Assembly: GCA_041736255.1 (NCBI GenBank)
Contig: JBGSTZ010000066.1
Span: 1 to 8,216 of the forward strand
DNA length: 8,216 nt
Origin: AVCC01 sp041736255
GTDB lineage: Bacteria; Pseudomonadota; Gammaproteobacteria; Burkholderiales; Burkholderiaceae_D
Direction of reading: 5' to 3'
Below the pieces are notes generated by a model, which did not search any database, was not told where the DNA came from, and saw nothing but the letters and a program-made list of their open reading frames with translations. Positions 1 to 5,800 of the stretch are shown here, piece after piece. Each line of letters opens with the position of its first letter. The first letter of the stretch is position 1. The translations under genes were made by a program, and so were the position numbers.

Positions 1-1
1 T

Positions 2-127
2 GCCGTATTCAAATTGGAGTGCCTGAATATAAAGCTCAAAACAAACCATTTCGCGATAAGGGCAAAACTCTTCATCAAAGCAACCCGACAGGCCTATGCC
101 GAACTACAGGCTCTGCAGGCTGCGTAA
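2..127 (+). CDS. 3' end of an unidentified plus-strand gene, cut by the window edge
   Basis: Frame 2 is open from the left edge to a TAA at 125-127 and gives 41 residues. The peptide is basic and amphipathic, with the segment KTNHFAIRAKLFIKATRQAY followed by a short Ala/Leu/Gln-rich end. The composition looks like a real protein C-terminus, and it faintly recalls the tail of some insertion-sequence transposases. That is recollection of style only, and no catalytic motif is in view. Frame 1 is also open here (to about 141) but its translation is less protein-like. The gene would converge on the minus-strand metal genes and would mark the boundary of the cluster. It could instead be a chance open frame. 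Confidence 0.4.
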   Translation, partial: AVFKLECLNIKLKTNHFAIRAKLFIKATRQAYAELQALQAA

Positions 128-130
128 CAT

Positions 131-165
131 CAGTTAATTAACATTAACATTAACGTAACATTAAC
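131..165. repeat. AT-rich tandem TTAAC/ATTAAC motif
   Basis: The gap between the convergent frame and the DUF2933-type gene contains several close copies of ATTAAC, arranged as AACATTAACATTAACGTAAC and then ATTAAC again. The stretch begins with a TTAATTAA palindrome. The function is unknown. I saw no convincing hairpin with a T-run here, so no terminator is called. Confidence 0.5.
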
Positions 166-187
166 GGCTCTTGTCGTCAGACGAAGC

Positions 188-304
188 CTAGTCTGCATGG
201 CTGTGCCCATGGCCGCCTCCGCAGCAACCGTGGCCGAACAGGTGCATGGACACGAACGCCACGCCGAAAAGTACCCAGATCCAGTTCTCTGTTAGCCAGG
301 TCAT
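188..304 (-). CDS. Small DUF2933-type membrane protein with Cys/His-rich tail
   Basis: This 38-residue protein begins MTWLTENWIWVLFGVAFVSM, which forms one transmembrane helix (about residues 6-24). It ends in a short metal-ligand-rich tail with CC at 27-28, then GGG and the motif HGHSH. The pattern of an aromatic N-terminus, one helix, then HLFGHG and a Gly/His tail is typical of DUF2933 mini-proteins, which often occur in heavy-metal resistance clusters; their molecular function is not known. The start is supported by AAGGAG placed 6-7 nt upstream of the ATG. It is the last gene of the left block, about 106 bp after the methyltransferase stop. The Cys pair and the His residues could bind Cu or Zn, which is inference. 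Confidence 0.75.
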   Translation of the reverse strand: MTWLTENWIWVLFGVAFVSMHLFGHGCCGGGHGHSHAD

Positions 305-410
305 GCTCAACTCCTTGTTGTGAAAAATTTATAAGCGTCGTGGCGCATCATTCGGATGCCCCGCCTTCACTTGCTTGTCCGTCGATACTGGCGCCTCCTC
401 CATTACCGGA

Positions 411-1088
411 TCATCGGGGTGCTTGACCATCCTTGTTGGCATCACCGCCAGAGCTTTCGACAAGTTGCCGCCACTGGCCGAATCGTGGAATGAACATCGG
501 TACCCGCCGCTGATAAGCGCGGTATTCCTCCCCAAACTGCTCAAGCACCTGTTTCTCTTCGCGGCGCGCCAGCAGCCAATAGGCAAGCACGATGACGGGA
601 AACAAAGCCACTGAAAATAGCGTCGGCCAATGCACGACGCCCTCGCCGAAAAGTCCGATGAACAAGCCGGTGTACTGAGGATGCCTGACCAGGCTGTACA
701 AGCCTGTGGTGACGAGGCGGTTCTGCTGGCGCGCGCGGTAGAGCTCGCGCCAGCCTTGTATGAAAAGGCCGATACCGACAAACAGCAGCGCGTAGCCGAG
801 CAGCATCGAGATCAGCATGCCTAGCTCGCCCATGCCCAGCACCGTGGACCAGAGATTGGCGGTGACGTTTGCGCTGTCGAGTCCGAAAAACCGGACCATC
901 AGATAGATGGTGAGCGGGAAGCCGTACATTTCCGCATACAGCGCGATGATGAACGCCTGGACCAGCCCGGCGCCGGCCCACTCACGCCATGTTTTCGGGG
1001 CAAGGTAACGGTACAGCACCCAGGATGCCAGCACGATCATGATCGCTGCGACGCCCCAAATGCCGGAATGCGTAATATCTTCATTCAT
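411..1088 (-). CDS. CzcN/ICMT-like membrane methyltransferase family protein
   Basis: This 225-residue polytopic protein has hydrophobic segments at about 10-28, 40-66, 88-110 and 138-172. Its C-terminal half carries the isoprenylcysteine carboxyl methyltransferase / phospholipid methyltransferase signature: LVTTGLYSLVRHPQYTG at 125-141, where RHPxYTG is the hallmark, and REE...FGEEYRAYQRRVP at 176-197. In the family this part binds S-adenosylmethionine at the inner membrane. Bacterial relatives such as CzcN/NccN of Cupriavidus lie in Co/Zn/Cd and related metal clusters, and their substrate is unknown. AGGAGG lies 9 nt upstream of the ATG. The gene follows the cytochrome c gene by about 73 bp and precedes the DUF2933-type gene, so co-transcription is likely. 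The soluble tail after residue 202 is not conserved-looking. Family assignment is firm; a role in metal resistance is inferred from context. Confidence 0.85.
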   Translation of the reverse strand: MNEDITHSGIWGVAAIMIVLASWVLYRYLAPKTWREWAGAGLVQAFIIALYAEMYGFPLTIYLMVRFFGLDSANVTANLWSTVLGMGELGMLISMLLGYALLFVGIGLFIQGWRELYRARQQNRLVTTGLYSLVRHPQYTGLFIGLFGEGVVHWPTLFSVALFPVIVLAYWLLARREEKQVLEQFGEEYRAYQRRVPMFIPRFGQWRQLVESSGGDANKDGQAPR

Positions 1089-1161
1089 GCTGAAATTCCT
1101 CCTGGGTGCGCGATGGCGACAGACTATTCATGTCATGCGAGCTAGTTTTTTTTAGATCTAT

Positions 1162-1593
1162 TTACATCTGATGTGGCTTGTAGAAAATACCATTGGCCTC
1201 CTGTAACTCGCGCACGTAGCGCACGATATCCGCCAGTTGCGCGTCCGTCACTTGCGGTTGTGCCAACATGTCACCGTAAGACCAGTGATGCTGCTGCACG
1301 CCTAGGCGGACAGCGCGGCTGAAAGCTTCGTCGCCGTGATGACCCGGGTTGTAAATGTCGTTTACAAGCGGCGGCCCCTCCTTGCTGCCGCTGCCGTTCG
1401 CGCCGTGACACTTGGCGCAGTTGGCATCGAATGCCACTTTGCCGATGGTTGCTTGCGCCGATAGTTGCGGCACTTTGACGCCGACCGCAGCCCTCTCGCC
1501 GTCATTCTTGAAAAATTGTGATGCAACGACGCCGATGATGATTACCACCACGGTTGCAATCAAGGTGGTGGGGATATTTTTGGGCGGATTCAT
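1162..1593 (-). CDS. Membrane-anchored class I cytochrome c
   Basis: This 143-residue protein has an uncleaved-looking N-terminal helix (about 9-27) that anchors it with the rest in the periplasm. A single haem-binding motif CAKCH at 59-63 is followed by GANGSG, a usual class I cytochrome c pattern. Met109, in YGDMLAQPQVTDAQLADIV, is well placed as the sixth haem ligand, ahead of the closing C-terminal helix VTDAQLADIVRYVREL. It probably shuttles single electrons in the periplasm. It lies directly downstream of a multicopper oxidase remnant, and such cytochromes accompany copper oxidases in copper-resistance loci, so it may have lost its original partner. No good Shine-Dalgarno sequence precedes the ATG, which fits translation coupled to a former upstream gene. 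An extra HHW cluster at 102-104 and HH at 85-86 are possible metal-binding oddities. Confidence 0.88.
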   Translation of the reverse strand: MNPPKNIPTTLIATVVVIIIGVVASQFFKNDGERAAVGVKVPQLSAQATIGKVAFDANCAKCHGANGSGSKEGPPLVNDIYNPGHHGDEAFSRAVRLGVQQHHWSYGDMLAQPQVTDAQLADIVRYVRELQEANGIFYKPHQM

Positions 1594-1650
1594 GATGGGA
1601 TCAATTTTGAAGTTAAATATTTTAGTTAAAAAATCGGGGTTGGAAGGTGG

Positions 1651-1721
1651 CTACACCACCTTGACCTGCCCCATCATGCCGGCGCCTTCATGTTCGAGAA
1701 TGGGGCAGTGGAACATGTATA
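1651..1721 (-). pseudogene. Multicopper oxidase C-terminal remnant
   Basis: Read on the minus strand, the frame ending at the TAG at 1651-1653 encodes MFHCPILEHEGAGMMGQVKV plus one final Val. This matches the terminal copper site of multicopper oxidases (HCHxxxHxxxxM, commonly HCHILEHEDAGMMG) close to the normal end of such proteins. Only about two dozen codons survive. Just upstream, the coding sequence stops at the edge of a roughly 100-bp inverted-repeat element, and no oxidase sequence resumes on its far side, where the Met-rich gene ends. The second His of the motif, a type 3 copper ligand, is Pro here. This could be post-inactivation drift or a lineage variant. The fragment is too short to fold alone and is called a pseudogene remnant. 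It shows that an oxidase once sat between the Met-rich protein and the cytochrome. Confidence 0.8.
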
Positions 1722-1822
1722 TGACTTACGCAAAATATTGTGGATTATCAGTAGTGCAGGCCTCCGTGCCTGCGGCCCGATGCAGGCGCGGAGGCCTGCA
1801 TTACTTGATATTGCGTAAGTCC
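1722..1822. mobile_element. MITE-like inverted-repeat element
   Basis: The element is about 101 bp and nearly all of it is one imperfect hairpin. The outer ends are GACTTACGCAA (1723-1733) and its exact complement TTGCGTAAGTC (1811-1821). The inner arms are GCAGGCCTCCGTGCCTGC and GCAGGCGCGGAGGCCTGC, which pair with a single G-T wobble around a loop of about 8 bases. It has no coding capacity. A TA dinucleotide flanks both sides (1720-1721 and 1823-1824), which would fit the TA duplication made by IS630/Tc1-type transposases, although two bases are weak evidence. It sits at the break point of the multicopper oxidase remnant. It might be mobilised in trans by a transposase outside the window. 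In RNA it would form a very stable stem between the Met-rich gene and the cytochrome gene. Confidence 0.75.
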
Positions 1823-1835
1823 TAATGTAGATGTC

Positions 1836-2195
1836 CTACTTAGCCATCGGCATATCGGCGGCTCCCTTGCCGTTCACCATGGAAGCATCCTTGCCGCCCA
1901 TGTTCTTCATCATCGACATTTCGCTTTGCATCATTTTCATGTGTTCGCCCATCAAGCCCTGACATTCTTCGAGCGTCTTGGCGTTCATCATCTTGTCGTG
2001 CATGGGCTGCATTTTTTTCATCATTTGCTCCATTTTCTGCATTTGCATGCCAGTTGGCGCTGATTGCTGGGCGGGCGCGCTCATGGACGTTACGGCTGGT
2101 TTGGCATCGGCAGGGTGGTGTTCTTCATTCGCGGCAGCGGCACCAGAAAGAAGTGTAAAAAGTACTGATGTACCGATGATTAACATTTTTTTCAT
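1836..2195 (-). CDS. Met-rich periplasmic protein, probable copper binder
   Basis: This 119-residue protein has a clear Sec signal peptide (lysines at 2-3, hydrophobic core 4-17, likely cleavage near AAA at 20-22). The mature part is highly methionine-rich: 23 of 119 residues are Met, clustered in MQMQKMEQMMKKMQPMHDKM (50-69) and GEHMKMMQSEMSMMKNMG (83-100). Spaced Met side chains typically hold Cu(I) or Ag(I) in periplasmic copper proteins. The central part looks helical, and one cysteine lies at 78. HH occurs at 26-27, just after the signal. It is the first gene of the left block, behind a promoter with a palindromic operator, and GGAG lies about 8 nt before the ATG. I know no firm name for this family. 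Copper binding is inferred from composition and neighbours. Confidence 0.8.
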   Translation of the reverse strand: MKKMLIIGTSVLFTLLSGAAAANEEHHPADAKPAVTSMSAPAQQSAPTGMQMQKMEQMMKKMQPMHDKMMNAKTLEECQGLMGEHMKMMQSEMSMMKNMGGKDASMVNGKGAADMPMAK

Positions 2196-2291
2196 GGCAA
2201 GGCTCCGGGTGGGTAATGACAGTTATTGCGCAAATGCTGCAGATGCAAAGTGCCTGTTATGGCGACTGGTACCTGCGTATCTATGCAGATA

Positions 2292-2297
2292 AGTATA
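2292..2297 (-). promoter_or_regulatory. Probable -10 box for the Met-rich gene promoter
   Basis: TATACT on the minus strand is a near-consensus sigma-70 -10 box, about 97 bp upstream of the Met-rich gene start. No good -35 box lies at the usual distance; the upstream DNA is T-rich (TTGTTTACTACTTTTTTC). A missing -35 box is common at promoters that need an activator, and the palindrome centred near 2338 would sit at about -52 relative to a start near 2286, a usual activator position. Confidence 0.5.
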
Positions 2298-2323
2298 GAA
2301 AAAAGTAGTAAACAAGAACCTGA

Positions 2324-2354
2324 CAAGCAGATTACAGTTTTGTAATCTGTCTTG
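2324..2354. promoter_or_regulatory. Palindromic operator, CopR/CusR-like
   Basis: CAGATTACA (2328-2336) and its exact complement TGTAATCTG (2341-2349) are separated by four bases. The symmetry extends to flanking CAAG and CTTG with one offset base. ATTACA-N-TGTAAT half-sites resemble boxes bound by metal-responsive OmpR-family regulators such as CopR, CusR and CzcR. The site lies upstream of the -10 box of the Met-rich gene and downstream of the M48 gene, so it should control the left block. The regulator gene is not in this window. The assignment to a regulator family is inference from the site shape. Confidence 0.6.
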
Positions 2355-2397
2355 AATACGGTTTATTGGGAGGCACAGGCCTGACTGCCTGCGTTAG

Positions 2398-4356
2398 TTA
2401 ATTGCTCTCTACAAACACTGGGATCGGACAGTCCAGCGTGTCGGCGATGGCTCGGAGCAATTCGGCTTGGCGTTCCTGGATCAAGCCGTCCGCACCGACG
2501 ACTTGCAGGCACGCTTCGACCACAATTTTTTTGATGTGCGGGGTGGCCAAAGCGAGGCGGTCGAGTGCGTTATCCAGTTGTTTCAGACCGCATTCTTCTC
2601 TCGGCAAGAGTTGGCGCCCGTCTGCCTTGGCCTGTAGCTGAAGTGCGCCGGTTTGGAATGCTTTTTCGATTTCGGCTGCATTGCTGCTGCTGGCGTACGC
2701 CAACGCCGAAAGCACAACATCGCAATCCCGCACCAGCGGAGCGAGCGTGCGGTATTTAATGGATCTCGAATGGTTTTCGCCCAACTGCGGTGCAAGATGG
2801 CGACGGACTATTTTCTGCAAGACAAACTCGAAAATATCGATCTGCGTATCGCTTTCTATCAGCCATTGCAAGGTCTGGCTAAATTGCTGGAACGCGCCGG
2901 GCCGAAGATGACGCAGCGCGGGCAAAGCGAGGTTCGCGAGGGGCAAGCGCGCGCGTAAGGCGGCTGGGCCGACTTCAGGCCAAAGCGCTGCGGTTGTCTC
3001 GCTAAGCTCCGGCCCGATGCGCCTGGCAATCTCCGTGAGTTGCTTTGCGCGCAAGGCTTGCTCCGTACTGAGAAGCATCGCATAAATAAGTGCAGCGGCG
3101 TCGAGAGGTTCGCGCGCGGCGGACTGGACTGTTTCGGAGAATGCACTGCGCAAATCCACTGCGTAGCGCAAGTGTAGCGGCGTTGGATTGCCCAGACTCG
3201 GCAGCACGGCGGCCACTTGAACGGTGTTGGCAGCGAAGCCAGCGGCGCCGGCTCGCATGCCCGGCATCCCTGGTATCGGTGGAAAGGGAAGTGGAAATTG
3301 TGGCGACGGCGATTTTACCGTCTCGCGGGCGGATTCTGCTGCAACTGCCGGCGCGTCGCCGTGTCTGAATTCTCCATCCCATTCCGGATCGATGGCGCGG
3401 ATGCGCGCTTCGAGCGGCGGGTGAGTTGCCAGCATCCCGAACAGCGATTTCCCCAGGCCGTTGCTAAAGAACATGTGACTGGCTTCTTCAGCGTGAGCGG
3501 ATACCAGCCGCGAGCCGGTGCCGCCAATTTTTTGCAAGGCACCGGAAAGCCCCGCAGGATTGCGGGTGAACTGCACCGCAGAGGCATCCGCCAGAAATTC
3601 CCGTTGCCGACTGAGGGCGGCCTGGATCAGGCGGCTAAAGAAAACGCCGATCGCACCGATGATGATCAGGGCCAGCCCGAGGAACATCATGGGATTGCGG
3701 TCCCGGCCCCGGCCACCGCGCGAATAGAGCAGAATCCGGCCGATCACCGTCAGGCACACGATGCCGAAGATGACTCCCATCAGGCGCAGATTTAGGCGCA
3801 TGTCGCCATTCAGGATGTGACTGAATTCGTGGCCAATGACGCCTTGCAGCTCATCGCGGCTGAGCAATGTCATGCAGCCGCGCGTAACGCCGATGGCGGC
3901 GTCGCTGGGCGTATGTCCGGCAGCAAAAGCGTTGATGCCATCTTCGTCTTCGAGCACGTAAATCTCGGGAGCAGGAACGCCGGAAGCGATCGCCATTTCC
4001 TCGATCACGTTGCGCAGTTGTCGCTCATCGGGATCGGTCGTATTGGGTTTGATGAGTCGCCCGCCGAGCGATTCGGCGACGGCGCTGCCGCCTTTGGCCA
4101 GTGCTGCGGTTTTATACAGGCTGCCAATGGCGACAACACCGAGCGTGCCGATCACCACATACAAAAAAAGCTGGGGATTCCACAGCGCCAGCGCGGGCGC
4201 CGGGCCGCCAGATTGCTGCTGGAACTGGCTGCCATAAAAAATCAGCAGGCTGGCGAAATAAACCGATGCGATGATCCCCGCCACCGCGATCAAGAAGTAG
4301 GCAACCAGTAACTTCGTGTTCTTCCGGGCCTGGTCCTGATGTGCAAAAAAATCCAT
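2398..4356 (-). CDS. M48 (HtpX-like) membrane zinc metalloprotease with long C-terminal extension
   Basis: The ATG at 4356 gives 652 residues starting MDFFAHQDQARKNTKLLVAY, a start typical of this M48 subgroup. An in-frame ATG at 4410 would overlap lemA by about 41 bp and is less likely. Two transmembrane helices (about 17-40 and 63-82) precede the protease domain. The zinc site HEFSH (176-180) has the catalytic Glu177, and the third ligand is Glu253 in SRQREFLADA. THPPLEARI (311-319) is the usual family landmark. Two more hydrophobic segments lie at about 192-210 and 223-241. HtpX-type enzymes degrade misfolded inner-membrane proteins from the cytoplasmic side. The last 320 or so residues are an additional, mostly helical domain, much longer than HtpX itself (about 290 residues), with no motif I recognise. 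The gene starts 13 bp after the lemA stop, so the two form an operon. Confidence 0.9.
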   Translation of the reverse strand: MDFFAHQDQARKNTKLLVAYFLIAVAGIIASVYFASLLIFYGSQFQQQSGGPAPALALWNPQLFLYVVIGTLGVVAIGSLYKTAALAKGGSAVAESLGGRLIKPNTTDPDERQLRNVIEEMAIASGVPAPEIYVLEDEDGINAFAAGHTPSDAAIGVTRGCMTLLSRDELQGVIGHEFSHILNGDMRLNLRLMGVIFGIVCLTVIGRILLYSRGGRGRDRNPMMFLGLALIIIGAIGVFFSRLIQAALSRQREFLADASAVQFTRNPAGLSGALQKIGGTGSRLVSAHAEEASHMFFSNGLGKSLFGMLATHPPLEARIRAIDPEWDGEFRHGDAPAVAAESARETVKSPSPQFPLPFPPIPGMPGMRAGAAGFAANTVQVAAVLPSLGNPTPLHLRYAVDLRSAFSETVQSAAREPLDAAALIYAMLLSTEQALRAKQLTEIARRIGPELSETTAALWPEVGPAALRARLPLANLALPALRHLRPGAFQQFSQTLQWLIESDTQIDIFEFVLQKIVRRHLAPQLGENHSRSIKYRTLAPLVRDCDVVLSALAYASSSNAAEIEKAFQTGALQLQAKADGRQLLPREECGLKQLDNALDRLALATPHIKKIVVEACLQVVGADGLIQERQAELLRAIADTLDCPIPVFVESN

Positions 4357-4369
4357 GTATGAGGCCTGT

Positions 4370-4972
4370 TCAGGAGAAAGAAATTTTCTGCGGCTCCCGT
4401 TGCTCCGCATTCTCTATGACGAACAGCTCGGCGGCGTCGAAGTTGAAACTGGAGGCGATGATATTGCTGGGAAAAACTTCCCGCTGCGTGTTGTAGGCCA
4501 TCACCGAATCGTTATACGCCTGCCGTGCAAAGCCTACTTTGTTCTCGGTCGAGGTCAGTTCTTCCATCAGGCTCAGCATGGTTGTGTTCGCTTTCAGGTC
4601 GGGATAAGCCTCGGACAGCGCGAACAAGCGACCGAGCGTGCCGCTGAGCGCGCCTTCGGCGCCCGCCAGTGCCTTCATGGCGACGGGGTCGCCGGGGTTG
4701 GCAGCCGCGCCTGCGTTGGCGGACGCCGCCGCATTGCGCGCCGCGATGACGGCTTCGAGCGTACCGCGTTCGTGTTTGAGGTACGCTTTTGCGGTCTCGA
4801 CCAGATTCGGAATCAGGTCGTAGCGCCGCTTGAGTTGGACGTCGATTTGCGCATAGGCATTTTTGAAACGGTTGCGCAGCGTGACCAGCGTGTTGTACAT
4901 GCCGATAATGAACAGCGCGGCAAACAATATCAGTGCAGCCAGCACGATGATGGTAATCAGTAATGAACTCAT
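4370..4972 (-). CDS. lemA: LemA family membrane protein
   Basis: This 200-residue protein is the normal length for LemA. One N-terminal transmembrane helix (about 4-25) is followed by the diagnostic stretch FKNAYAQIDVQLKRRYDLIP and then NLVETAKAY (to about 64). The rest is a helical bundle ending near FNFDAAELFVIENAEQREPQ. The ATG is preceded by AAAGGAAA at suitable spacing. LemA proteins have a short periplasmic or extracytoplasmic N-terminus and a helical cytoplasmic or envelope domain. Their function is unsettled, but they frequently neighbour M48/HtpX proteases, as here, where the protease gene follows after 13 bp. A role as partner or adaptor of the protease in membrane quality control is inference. 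Confidence 0.93.
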   Translation of the reverse strand: MSSLLITIIVLAALILFAALFIIGMYNTLVTLRNRFKNAYAQIDVQLKRRYDLIPNLVETAKAYLKHERGTLEAVIAARNAAASANAGAAANPGDPVAMKALAGAEGALSGTLGRLFALSEAYPDLKANTTMLSLMEELTSTENKVGFARQAYNDSVMAYNTQREVFPSNIIASSFNFDAAELFVIENAEQREPQKISFS

Positions 4973-5063
4973 GAATTGTATTTCCTTTGGTTATTCGTCA
5001 AAGCAAGGCGGGCAAGCCAATTGCATGGTGGAAAACATTGTCTACGAAAGACACGAAAAGCAC

Positions 5064-5085
5064 TAAACGGTTAAACGGTTAAACG
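5064..5085. repeat. Short tandem repeat TAAACGGT
   Basis: The 8-base unit TAAACGGT occurs about 2.75 times in a row in the gap between lemA and the DsbD-like gene. It is preceded by A-rich sequence with GACACGAAAAGCAC. No coding sequence overlaps it and its function is unknown. Confidence 0.6.
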
Positions 5086-5113
5086 CATGATGCGCCTCGT
5101 TGCTGGGCTGGAG

Positions 5114-5172
5114 CACGGTTCTTGGTGGAACGCCCGCAGTTCGCGCCCGGGTGCGCTCCACCAAGAACCGTG
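5114..5172. repeat. Long inverted repeat (16-bp perfect arms) with T-run on the plus side
   Basis: CACGGTTCTTGGTGGA (5114-5129) pairs perfectly with TCCACCAAGAACCGTG (5157-5172) around a 27-base GC-rich loop. It is followed on the plus strand by TTTATTTTTTTCG. That resembles an intrinsic terminator for plus-strand transcription, yet all nearby genes are on the minus strand and no T-run follows the stem in that direction. It may be a dispersed intergenic repeat (REP/MITE-like) rather than a terminator. The whole gap 4973-5233 holds no gene that I can support. Confidence 0.7.
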
Positions 5173-5233
5173 TTTATTTTTTTCGTGGCTTTTGTGTTTT
5201 TAGTGGACCGGATTTTTTTGTACGTAACGTCAG

Positions 5234-5737
5234 TTACGGCAAGGTAAGCTTCAATTCTTTTTCGATCGGCGGATAGCAGACCCCGGTGCTTTTATGGCAG
5301 CCCTGATAAGCGGCTACCAGCGTAAAGCTTTTTGCCTTTGGCGCGCGCTGCAGCGTGATTACGGCTTGAATCGGTTTCTCGTAGGTCTCTGTCCTGCCGA
5401 AAGTCGGGTCGTTGGTAACCTTGCCGTCCGGCAGAGCGACTTTTGTGACAACAACATCGCTGGAATCCTTGACCGAGAAATGGATTCTGTCCTTGTACAT
5501 GTAATACCCTTTTGACGGCATCAAATCCGCAACCAGGGTGGTTGGCCCCTTGAAGGCGACTTTCACTTTAAACGCCAGGTCAGGCTCCAGCAGTTCATCC
5601 TCTTTCGTGTTTGAAAAAAGCCCCCCGAGCCGTTGTTGCAGACTGGGTCCGGACGATGTTTCGGCAAAGCTGTACTGGTGCATGCCAAGTGCAATAACAG
5701 CCAGTGCCAGGCATGATAAGAAACGTTTTTTAAACAT
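5234..5737 (-). CDS. Stand-alone DsbD N-terminal-domain protein (periplasmic thiol carrier)
   Basis: This 167-residue protein has a Sec signal peptide (1-25, cleavage after SFA). The mature part matches the immunoglobulin-like N-terminal domain of the thiol:disulfide interchange protein DsbD: KGYYMYKDRIHFSV at 76-89 and YQGCHKSTGVCYPP at 144-157. Cys147 and Cys154 would be the redox pair; the E. coli domain has five residues between its cysteines and this one has six. In DsbD this domain receives electrons through the membrane and passes them to periplasmic partners. Here the transmembrane and thioredoxin parts are absent, and the stop comes right at the end of the domain, so it looks like a complete single-domain protein rather than a broken gene. 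GGAG lies 7 nt before the ATG. It ends the right-hand block. A role in keeping copper-protein or cytochrome thiols reduced is inference. Confidence 0.82.
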   Translation of the reverse strand: MFKKRFLSCLALAVIALGMHQYSFAETSSGPSLQQRLGGLFSNTKEDELLEPDLAFKVKVAFKGPTTLVADLMPSKGYYMYKDRIHFSVKDSSDVVVTKVALPDGKVTNDPTFGRTETYEKPIQAVITLQRAPKAKSFTLVAAYQGCHKSTGVCYPPIEKELKLTLP

Positions 5738-5800
5738 GGGTGTTCTCCATCGAACATAAAAATTACGGAATAGTTTGTGCCGATTGTAGGCGCTGCATTG

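Noticed and set aside
329..430. A 33-codon minus-strand frame starting ATG GTC AAG, overlapping the end of the methyltransferase gene and ending in a TAA.
   Set aside because: It has only AAGG directly abutting the ATG, no spacing for a normal ribosome binding site, and the peptide is low in hydrophobic residues with no recognisable motif. It may be the gap between genes. Conservation in relatives would be needed to call it.
2374..2396. Hairpin AGGCA...TGCCT with an inner AGGCCT palindrome after the M48 stop, considered as a terminator.
   Set aside because: The stem is only about 5 bp and lacks a T-run.
4357..4410. Longer start for the M48 protease at the ATG at 4410.
   Set aside because: It would overlap lemA by about 41 bp and add 18 polar residues before the typical MDFFAHQD start.
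5114..5184. Intrinsic terminator for the right-hand minus-strand block.
   Set aside because: The T-run is on the plus-strand side of the stem; in the direction of the genes no T-run follows.
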